Shown in pieces: positions 1 to 5,318 of a stretch of DNA of 5,593 bases. Source of the DNA: Collinsella sp. Lineage in GTDB: Bacteria; Actinomycetota; Coriobacteriia; Coriobacteriales; Coriobacteriaceae. Location of the stretch: contig WGSR01000109.1 in the NCBI GenBank assembly GCA_014871545.1, positions 1 to 5,593 of the forward strand, given 5' to 3'. A program made the translations under genes and the position numbers. Positions within the stretch are counted from its first letter, which is position 1, and every line of letters begins with the position of its first letter. The notes under the pieces are model-generated. The model had not been told where the DNA came from and ran no database searches. It worked only from the letters and a program-made list of their open reading frames with translations.

Positions 1-53
1 GCACCGCTCTCCTAAAGCGGGTGTCGACGGTTCGAATCCGCCCGGGGGCACCA
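1..53 (+). tRNA. tRNA-Arg (anticodon CCT), 3' portion
   Basis: The 5' acceptor strand and D-arm lie outside the window. The anticodon stem is CCGCT (4-8) with AGCGG (16-20), enclosing the seven-base loop CTCCTAA. This places anticodon CCT at 11-13, which reads the Arg codon AGG. A five-base variable loop (21-25) follows, then the T-arm (26-42) with the standard loop TTCGAAT at 31-37. The 3' acceptor strand CGGGGGC is at 43-49, the discriminator A at 50, and an encoded CCA at 51-53. One T-stem pair is an A27-C41 mismatch; the other four pair normally. The gene is transcribed towards the wall operon and is followed at once by a hairpin terminator. The Arg assignment depends on the anticodon alone. 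Confidence 0.93.
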
Positions 54-99
54 GAGGAATATCGAGCCCGGTACCGCTACGGTGCCGGGCTCTTCTGGT
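31..99 (+). repeat. Direct repeat copy 1: tRNA 3' end plus terminator
   Basis: This 69-bp segment recurs at 159-227, offset by 128 bp, with 67 of 69 positions identical. The unit runs from the tRNA T-loop through the acceptor strand and CCA to the end of the terminator hairpin. The only differences are G66/A194 and C90/T218, and these two positions pair with each other in the hairpin stem. The homology begins exactly at the T-loop and ends one base before C100/T228. Confidence 0.95.
64..96 (+). terminator. Hairpin terminator of the tRNA-Arg gene (copy 1)
   Basis: A 13-bp stem (64-76 with 80-92), containing one T-G wobble, closes on a three-base loop (CTA) and is followed by TTCT. The flanking CCAGA at 51-55 and TCTGG at 94-98 could extend the fold, but that would use the CCA end of the tRNA. 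The stem is very stable, but the T-run is short and interrupted. It may therefore act as a processing or stability element as well as, or instead of, an efficient intrinsic terminator. Confidence 0.68.
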
Positions 100-158
100 C
101 TAAGGGCAGGATTCGAGCCGTCGACACCCGCGTCACCAATTTCCCCGCGGGGGGAGTT

Positions 159-181
159 TTCGAATCCGCCCGGGGGCACCA
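159..181 (+). pseudogene. Second, isolated copy of the tRNA-Arg 3' end
   Basis: These 23 bases are identical to tRNA positions 31-53, from the T-loop through the acceptor strand and CCA. The sequence upstream (131-158) has no anticodon arm and no matching 5' T-stem strand, so it cannot form a tRNA. It is either the remnant of a tandem tRNA duplication or an attachment-site-like duplication left by an integrating element. No integrase gene is visible in the window. Confidence 0.8.
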
Positions 182-191
182 GAGGAATATC

Positions 192-224
192 GAACCCGGT
201 ACCGCTACGGTGCCGGGTTCTTCT
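192..224 (+). terminator. Second copy of the tRNA hairpin terminator
   Basis: The stem 192-204 with 208-220 (13 bp, one T-G wobble, loop CTA) is followed by TTCT, exactly as in copy 1. It would catch transcripts that read past the first hairpin before they run into the 3' end of the convergent operon. As in copy 1 the T-tract is weak. Confidence 0.6.
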
Positions 225-239
225 GGTTCATGCCATGTC

Positions 240-279
240 AAAAACGAAGCGCCCGCTTGCTGGGGGAGCAAGCGGGCGC
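240..279 (-). terminator. Rho-independent terminator of the cell-wall/kinase operon
   Basis: A perfect 13-bp GC-rich stem (249-261 with 267-279) has a five-base loop at 262-266. Read on the minus strand it is followed by TTCGTTTTT, encoded by the A-run at 240-244. It lies about 52 bases past the kinase stop codon and faces the right way to end the operon. The last gene and the tRNA converge here, each with its own hairpin. Confidence 0.9.
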
Positions 280-331
280 CTGTGAGCGAATATGTTTGCG
301 GTGAGAGCCGTGATGAGCGGTGGGGTGGCGA

Positions 332-2299
332 CTAGTTGGTCGTACCGGAATCGTCACCCGTGCCCGAGCCAGAGCCAGAGCCCGAGCCCGAACCAGAAAG
401 TGCGACCGTCAGCGTAATCGTGCTGTCGGTGGACTGCTTGCCAGTGGGGGAGACGCCCGTAACGGTGGCATCCTCGTTACCGCTTACGGGATTGCCGTTT
501 TGGTCACAGAAGCCAATGTTATAGAAACCGGCGTTGTTGAGCGCGGTAACGGCGGCGGAAATGCTCTTGCCGTACAGGTTGCCCGGGACGGTGGCCTTGC
601 CGGACTTCTTGGCGATGACGACGGTAATCGTGGCGCCGGGCTTCTGCTTGCCACTGGGGTTCCAGCTGATCACGGTGCCCTCGGTAACCGAGTCGTTCTC
701 CTGGTAGCTAACGTCGACGCCAAAGCCTGCCATATCGAGGGCGTTGCGCGCCTGGGCCTCGGTCATGTCGGTCAGATCGGGGACGGACGTGGTATCCGGG
801 CCGCTCGAGACCTTGTACGAGATGGTCGTGCCCTTCGCGACTTCCTTACCGGCTTCGGTGCCCTGCTCAAAGACCTGGCCCTCATCGGCCTCGTTGGCCT
901 CCTCGGAGGCGTTGCCCTTCAGGCCAACGCTTGCCAGCGCGGCCTCGGCCTGGTCCTTGGTCAGGCCGACAAGCAGGGGAACCTCAACCTTCTCGGAGGG
1001 CTTGGGGCCCTTGGAGATTACCAGGTTCACCTTGGTGCCCTTGGCCTTCTTGGTGTTGCCGTTGGGCGTCTGCTCGGCGACCTTGCCCTCGTCGACATCG
1101 TCGTTGTAGCTTTGGTCGATGGTGCCGACCTCGAGGCCGGCTTCCTTGATCAGCTCGACGGCAGTCTGCTGGTCCTTGCCCAGCACATCGGGCACGGTGA
1201 CCTGCTCGCCGCCAAAGAGTCCTGTGGCAAAGGCCACCACGATGCCGATGACGGCAACGGCTGCCACCACGGCGGCGATGATCTTGTTCTTGTTGGATTT
1301 GGGTTTTTCGACCTCGTAGGAGCCGGTGGAGCCCGAAACCGAGCTACGGGCGGTATTCTGGCCGCTCACGCCCGAGACGGGACGCACCATGGCGCGCGTC
1401 TGATCGGAAAGCTCGCGAGTCTTGGTGGCGCCCAGCTCACCGGGGGCACCGATGATGCGCGTGGGCTCCGAGACGTTGACGGCACGGCCCGACAGGTAGC
1501 TGTTGAGCACCTGACGCAGCTCGTCGGCGGTCTGGAAGCGGTTTGCCGGATCCTTCTCCATGCACTTGAGAATGATGCGCTCAAGGTCGGCGTCGACACC
1601 GGAGTTGATCTGGCTCGGCGGAATAGGCAGCTCGTTGACCTGCTTGAGTGCGACTGAGATAGCGTCGTCACCGTCAAAGGGAACGCGGCCGGTGGCGCAC
1701 TCGTACATCACGACGCCCAGCGAGTAGATATCCGAGGTGGGGCCGAGGTCCTGACCACGGGTCTGCTCGGGGCTGACGTAGTGGGCGGTTCCCAGCACGT
1801 TGTTGTCTTGCGTGAGGTGGCTGTTCTTGGCGCGCGCGATGCCAAAGTCCATCACCTTGATGTTGCCGTCGGGCAGCACCATGATGTTCTGCGGCTTAAT
1901 GTCGCGGTGGATGATCTCGTGCTTGTGGGCGACCGAAAGCGCGGAGCTGATCTGCGAGCCGATCTGGGCGACCTTCTTGGGGTCGAGGGCGCCGTGGCTC
2001 TTGATGCCGCTCTTAAGGTCGGTGCCGCGCAAGTACTCCATGACGATGTAATAGGTGTCGCCGTCCTTGCCCCAATCGTAGACGCCCACGATATAGGGGG
2101 AGGAGAGACCGGCTGCTGCCTGGGCCTCCTGCTTAAAGCGTGCGGCGAAGGTTGCGTCGCCAGCATACTGCGGCAGCATGATCTTGACGGCTACCGTGCG
2201 GTCGAGGACCTGGTCCTGTGCACGGTAGACGGTCGCCATGCCGCCTGTTCCCACCTTATCCTTGAGGAGGTATCTTCCCCCGAGGACCCTCTGTTCCAT
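332..2299 (-). CDS. pknB: PknB-type Ser/Thr protein kinase with four PASTA repeats
   Basis: This is a 655-aa membrane-anchored eukaryotic-type Ser/Thr kinase. The kinase domain spans about 8-265. It shows the glycine loop GTGGMA (17-22), ATP-binding Lys39 in VAVK, probable helix-C Glu58, HRDIKPQN (131-138, catalytic Asp133), DFG (151-153) and SPEQ (176-179). A polar juxtamembrane region (about 271-338) precedes one transmembrane helix (about 340-362). Outside the membrane lie four PASTA repeats at about 366-432, 436-501, 504-565 and 568-634, then a Ser-Gly tail. PASTA repeats bind muropeptides or lipid II in the known family, so the protein probably couples wall status to phosphorylation of division and wall-synthesis proteins. 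The start is ATG at 2299, which has AGGAG five bases upstream; the in-frame ATG at 2314 has no ribosome site. The length and four-PASTA layout match M. tuberculosis PknB. It lies 132 bp after the RodA-PBP fusion and is last in the operon. Confidence 0.95.
   Translation of the reverse strand: MEQRVLGGRYLLKDKVGTGGMATVYRAQDQVLDRTVAVKIMLPQYAGDATFAARFKQEAQAAAGLSSPYIVGVYDWGKDGDTYYIVMEYLRGTDLKSGIKSHGALDPKKVAQIGSQISSALSVAHKHEIIHRDIKPQNIMVLPDGNIKVMDFGIARAKNSHLTQDNNVLGTAHYVSPEQTRGQDLGPTSDIYSLGVVMYECATGRVPFDGDDAISVALKQVNELPIPPSQINSGVDADLERIILKCMEKDPANRFQTADELRQVLNSYLSGRAVNVSEPTRIIGAPGELGATKTRELSDQTRAMVRPVSGVSGQNTARSSVSGSTGSYEVEKPKSNKNKIIAAVVAAVAVIGIVVAFATGLFGGEQVTVPDVLGKDQQTAVELIKEAGLEVGTIDQSYNDDVDEGKVAEQTPNGNTKKAKGTKVNLVISKGPKPSEKVEVPLLVGLTKDQAEAALASVGLKGNASEEANEADEGQVFEQGTEAGKEVAKGTTISYKVSSGPDTTSVPDLTDMTEAQARNALDMAGFGVDVSYQENDSVTEGTVISWNPSGKQKPGATITVVIAKKSGKATVPGNLYGKSISAAVTALNNAGFYNIGFCDQNGNPVSGNEDATVTGVSPTGKQSTDSTITLTVALSGSGSGSGSGSGTGDDSGTTN
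362..397 (-). repeat. Hexanucleotide tract encoding six Ser-Gly pairs in the PknB tail
   Basis: Six tandem hexamers, read on the plus strand as GCCCGA or GCCAGA with one ACCAGA, encode Ser-Gly x6 (residues 635-646). A Thr-Gly pair and an acidic end (DDSGTTN) follow. The tract lies after the last PASTA repeat, outside the cell. Each unit is two codons, so a gain or loss of units would keep the reading frame. Confidence 0.9.
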
Positions 2300-2304
2300 T
2301 CCTG

Positions 2305-2309
2305 CTCCT
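2305..2309 (-). promoter_or_regulatory. Ribosome binding site that sets the pknB start
   Basis: The minus strand reads AGGAG, then five bases, then the ATG at 2299. The alternative ATG at 2314 lies just upstream of this site and is preceded by an A/T-rich stretch without a purine-rich match. This favours the 655-aa product over a 660-aa one. Confidence 0.8.
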
Positions 2310-2381
2310 AACATAACTATTCGCTCAACGATGTGTGTAGTACCTACGATGTGGCCGCTGGGGCCGTGTGGCGCGTTGCCG

Positions 2382-2432
2382 CTAACTCTTCGGCCGCGGC
2401 GCGCCTCGGGTGTCCGATTCGATCATGGGCAT
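2382..2432 (-). other. Possible 16-codon ORF overlapping the fusion gene's stop (TGATG)
   Basis: The stop of the RodA-PBP gene overlaps an ATG in the arrangement TGATG. This opens a 16-codon frame (MPMIESDTRGAPRPKS) ending in TAG. AGGGAG lies four bases upstream, at 2437-2442. It could be a small translated ORF that keeps ribosomes on the mRNA across the gap before pknB, or it may be chance. The peptide resembles nothing I recognise. The rest of the 132-bp gap holds a modest GC-rich inverted repeat (2370-2375 with 2400-2405) and no promoter I would defend. Confidence 0.2.
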
Positions 2433-5302
2433 CACGCTCCCTGTGCGGCAAGCGCCGCGGTCAGGACGATGCCGGCGATCTTGGCGGCCTCGACGTCATG
2501 CTTGTCGTAATCCTCTAAGGCCACCGAGATGGCGACCGTGGGTGAATCGTAAGGTGCAAAGCCAACGAACATCGAGTTGACGTTGGTGCCGCCAGTCTCG
2601 GCCGAGCCGGTCTTGCCGGCGACCTTGACGCCGGGGATTTGGGCATCGGTGCCGGTGCCGGACTGGACGACGGCAAGCATGGCCTGCTTGACCTGGTCGG
2701 CCGTGGCGGAGCTGACGGCCTGACCCAGCGAGCGGGACTGCGTGGTCTTGACCACGGTTCCGTCCGGGGCGAGTACCTGGGCTACAAAGTACGGGTCCAT
2801 GACCACGCCGCTGTTAGCGATGGCGGCGGCAATCACGGCGTTTTGCATGACGGTGGTCTGCGGGCCGGGCGTGTGGTCCATGCCGACAGGCTGGCCGGCG
2901 CCGGCCCAGGCGGTCTCCCACTCGGTCATGAGCGACGGGTCGGCCATGATGGAGGCCGCGGAGGTCAGGTCCTGGCCGAGCTTTTGGCCGTAGCCAAAGG
3001 CGTTGGCAAACTGCACGAGCGTGTTTGCGCCAACTTCGTTTGCCACCTGGCCAAAGACGACGTTGGAGGACACGGCAAAGGCCTGCTGCAGGCTGATGGT
3101 GCCGTAGCTCTCGTTGGCAGAGTTGGTGACCGGTGCGTTGCCGATGTCCATGGAGCCGGGCGCCTGGTAGGTGCTGGTAAGGCTGGCGGTACCGGTCTCG
3201 AGTGCCGCGGAAAGCGTAACGACCTTAAACGTTGAGCCCGGCGTGTACAGCGCGTCCATGGCGCGATTGTACATGGAGCCGTCCTCGCCGCCGCCCGTCT
3301 GCAGCAGGGCATCGATGTTGGTGTTGTCGTAGGTGGGCGAGCTGGCACATGCGAGCACCGCGCCGGTACGCGGGTCGATGACCACTACAGCGCCCTTAAA
3401 GCCCTTGAGCGCCTGCTCGGCCGCCGTCTGGATGCGCGAGTCGATGGTGAGCTTGGCGGTGTTGCCCGGCTGGGTCTGGCCCGCGAGCGACGCGATGGCG
3501 TTGTTCCAGCTGGAGTAATCCTTAGAGCCGGTGAGTGTGTCGTTCATGACACTCTCGATGGCGGTGGTGCCATACTGCTGGCTCACGTAGCCAACCACGT
3601 GCGCTGCCAGGTTACCGTTGGGGTAGGAGCGTACGTAGGTGCCGTCCTCCTGCTGCAGCGACTCGGCCAGCGTCACGCCGTCGGACGTGATGATGGAACC
3701 GCGCTGGATGTACTTGGAGCGGGCGATGGTGTGGTTGTTGGTCGGCATGTCCTGATAGTCCTTGGCCTTGATGACCTGGACATAGGTGAGGTTGCCGATA
3801 AGGATGGCGAACAGCGCCGTAAAGGCGAGCACCGCACGGGTTAGACGGCTCGCGAGCGCCACGCGGCCGAGCACACCGGATTCAGGTGTGTCGAGCAGGC
3901 GACGACGCATGCGTGAGCCGACGGAATGGCTGCCACTGCCGTAGGAAGACGAGGTGGCAAAGCGCGTGCCCGTCGGGGCGGCGGTAGATGCGACCTGATC
4001 ATCGGTGATGGCGGCCATGGTGCCGGTGCCGGTAAGCTCCGCCTCGCGTCCGGTCGCCTCGTCACCGGCACGTAGCAGGAGCGCGACGATGATAAAGCTT
4101 GCCAGCAGCGAGGAGCCGCCCTGGCTCATAAAGGGCAGGGTGACGCCGGTCAGCGGGATCAGGCGGGTTACGCCGCCCACGATCAAGAAGGCCTGGAAGC
4201 TGATGGCTGCCGTAAGACCGGTGGCGCTAAAGGCGGCAAGGTCGGACTTTGCGCGGGCAGCTGTGGTGAGGCCACGCACGGCAAAGAGCATAAACAGGAT
4301 GAGCACGGCGCCGCCGCCCAAAAGACCCATCTCCTCGCCGATGGCCGAGAAGATAAAGTCGGACTCGACGACAGGGATGTTGTTGGCCATGCCGTTGCCG
4401 ATGCCAACACCGACCAGGCCGCCATCGGCAAGCGAGAAGAGCGACTGGACGATCTGGTAGCCCTGGCCTTGGGCGTCCTTAAACGGATCGACCCAAACCT
4501 GGAAGCGCACCTGAACGTGCGACAGGAACTTGTAGGCGCCCACGGCTCCAACGGCTAAGAGCGCAAGGCCGATAACGACATACGAAAAGCGCCCCGTGGC
4601 AACGTAGAGCATCAGCAAGAAGATGGTGTAGAACAGCACGGCCGAACCCAGGTCGCGTTCGAAGACGACGACGAGCAGGCACACACCCCACACGGCAAAC
4701 AGCGGCAGCAGCAGTCGCAGGCGAGGGATCTTAAAGCCCAGGATCTTGCGGTTGGAGATGGAGAGCAGCTCGCGGTTCTCGGCCAGGTACCCGGCCAGGA
4801 ACAGCACGATAAAGACCTTGGCGAACTCGCCGGGCTGGATGGTAAAGCCCGCGATGCGAATCCACAGCTTGGAGCCCGAGATCGTGGTGCCGATAAAGAT
4901 AGGCAGCATCAGCAGAATGATGCCGATGATGCCAAAGGTGTACTTGTAGCGCATGACCACGTCGAGGTTTTTGACTAGTGCAAGCGTTCCCACCATGAGC
5001 GCCACCGAGACAAACAGGATGATGAGCTGTGAGATGGCGAGAGCGGGGGCGAGACGCGTCACGAACGTGATGCCGATGCCCGAAAGTATAAATACGATGG
5101 GTAGGATGGCGGGGTCGGCACCGGGCGCCAAGATGCGCACGGCAATGTGGGCCGCGGCGAAGGCGGCAAAGAGGCCGATCGGTACGGCGAGCGTCTCAAA
5201 GGAGATGGCAGCGCCCGCGGTGAGCACGTACATCGCATACAGCAGGATGACGGGGAACGCCGAGGCGATGAGCAAGAGCAGCTCGGTGTTGCGGCGACTC
5301 AT
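2432..5302 (-). CDS. rodA-pbpA: Fused SEDS glycosyltransferase (RodA/FtsW) and class B penicillin-binding protein
   Basis: A single 956-aa reading frame joins two enzymes usually made separately. Residues 1 to about 411 are a polytopic SEDS peptidoglycan polymerase with about ten to twelve hydrophobic segments. Motifs include WIRIAGFTIQPGEFAK (147-162), WVDPF (270-274), GYQIVQSLFS (281-290), and ESDFIFSAIGEE (313-324). D315 in the last motif sits at the conserved, probably catalytic SEDS Asp. GGVTRLIPLTG is at 376-386 and FMSQGGSSLL at 391-400. A polar linker (about 411-484) leads to one transmembrane helix (about 486-506). A short class B dimerisation region with RGSI (534-537) follows. The transpeptidase domain (about 610-950) carries SxxK at S690-K693, SSN at 745-747 and KTGS at 897-900, so all three active-site motifs are intact. 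Sequence style (RRN.ELLLL start, QPGE) is closest to the actinobacterial rodA-pbpA pair. The start is ATG 5302, not GTG 5311, because AAGGGAG lies eight bases before the ATG. It begins 16 bases after the phosphatase stop. Confidence 0.95.
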   Translation of the reverse strand: MSRRNTELLLLIASAFPVILLYAMYVLTAGAAISFETLAVPIGLFAAFAAAHIAVRILAPGADPAILPIVFILSGIGITFVTRLAPALAISQLIILFVSVALMVGTLALVKNLDVVMRYKYTFGIIGIILLMLPIFIGTTISGSKLWIRIAGFTIQPGEFAKVFIVLFLAGYLAENRELLSISNRKILGFKIPRLRLLLPLFAVWGVCLLVVVFERDLGSAVLFYTIFLLMLYVATGRFSYVVIGLALLAVGAVGAYKFLSHVQVRFQVWVDPFKDAQGQGYQIVQSLFSLADGGLVGVGIGNGMANNIPVVESDFIFSAIGEEMGLLGGGAVLILFMLFAVRGLTTAARAKSDLAAFSATGLTAAISFQAFLIVGGVTRLIPLTGVTLPFMSQGGSSLLASFIIVALLLRAGDEATGREAELTGTGTMAAITDDQVASTAAPTGTRFATSSSYGSGSHSVGSRMRRRLLDTPESGVLGRVALASRLTRAVLAFTALFAILIGNLTYVQVIKAKDYQDMPTNNHTIARSKYIQRGSIITSDGVTLAESLQQEDGTYVRSYPNGNLAAHVVGYVSQQYGTTAIESVMNDTLTGSKDYSSWNNAIASLAGQTQPGNTAKLTIDSRIQTAAEQALKGFKGAVVVIDPRTGAVLACASSPTYDNTNIDALLQTGGGEDGSMYNRAMDALYTPGSTFKVVTLSAALETGTASLTSTYQAPGSMDIGNAPVTNSANESYGTISLQQAFAVSSNVVFGQVANEVGANTLVQFANAFGYGQKLGQDLTSAASIMADPSLMTEWETAWAGAGQPVGMDHTPGPQTTVMQNAVIAAAIANSGVVMDPYFVAQVLAPDGTVVKTTQSRSLGQAVSSATADQVKQAMLAVVQSGTGTDAQIPGVKVAGKTGSAETGGTNVNSMFVGFAPYDSPTVAISVALEDYDKHDVEAAKIAGIVLTAALAAQGA

Positions 5303-5310
5303 AAGCGGCA

Positions 5311-5317
5311 CTCCCTT
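5311..5317 (-). promoter_or_regulatory. Ribosome binding site that sets the rodA-pbpA start
   Basis: The minus strand reads AAGGGAG with eight bases to the ATG at 5302. The upstream GTG (5309-5311) begins inside the final G of this site and so cannot use it. The site falls between the phosphatase stop codon and the next start, which fits translation from one operon mRNA. Confidence 0.8.
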
Positions 5318-5318
5318 T

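Larger units (their letters stand above)
17..131. repeat. Long inverted repeat (17-43 / 104-131) of the tRNA variable, T-arm and acceptor region
   Basis: The arm 17-43 covers the end of the anticodon stem, the variable loop, the T-arm and the first acceptor base. It is complementary to 104-131: 27 pairs, one of them a U-G wobble in RNA (31/117), with a single bulged A at 108. The 60-base interior holds the CCA end and the whole first terminator hairpin. In a read-through transcript the downstream arm could pair with the tRNA sequence itself. The complementarity stops abruptly at A16/G132, so the rest of the tRNA is not mirrored. The arms are seen directly; any function is unknown. Confidence 0.9.
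159..227 (+). repeat. Direct repeat copy 2: tRNA 3' end plus terminator
   Basis: This is the partner of the segment at 31-99, with 67 of 69 positions identical. The two differences (A194 and T218) keep Watson-Crick pairing in the hairpin, changing a G-C pair to an A-T pair. The 59 bp between the two copies carry the inverted tRNA-like arm and a short palindrome, CCCCGCGGGG (143-152). Confidence 0.95.

Noticed and set aside
104..131. Functional minus-strand tRNA
   Set aside because: Only the variable, T-arm and acceptor part is mirrored. The T-loop has C in place of the usual first T, the end before CCA is one base short, and no anticodon arm follows.
140..160. Small hairpin TCCCC/GGGGA followed by TTTT as another terminator
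   Set aside because: The stem is only five pairs around a GC-rich loop and the T-run is four bases. It is too weak to call between two much stronger hairpins.
17..227. CRISPR-like repeats
   Set aside because: There are only two direct copies, and they correspond to a tRNA end plus terminator. There are no regularly spaced units and no cas genes.
21..335. Plus-strand open frame across the tRNA and its repeats
   Set aside because: It begins inside the tRNA and runs through terminator hairpins and repeats. It has no ribosome site and no recognisable protein features.
320..1657. Long plus-strand open frame (445 codons) opposite pknB
   Set aside because: It is antisense to a gene with clear kinase and PASTA motifs. 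Its product is Gly/Leu/Ala/Val/Asp-rich with no domain, as expected for the mirror frame of a GC-rich gene.
2300..2431. Internal promoter for pknB
   Set aside because: Weak -10-like strings (such as TATGTT) overlap the ribosome site or lack a properly spaced -35, so no convincing promoter is present.
5303..5311. GTG at 5311 as the start of the fusion gene
   Set aside because: The ribosome site AAGGGAG overlaps this GTG, leaving no spacing, while it lies eight bases before the ATG at 5302.
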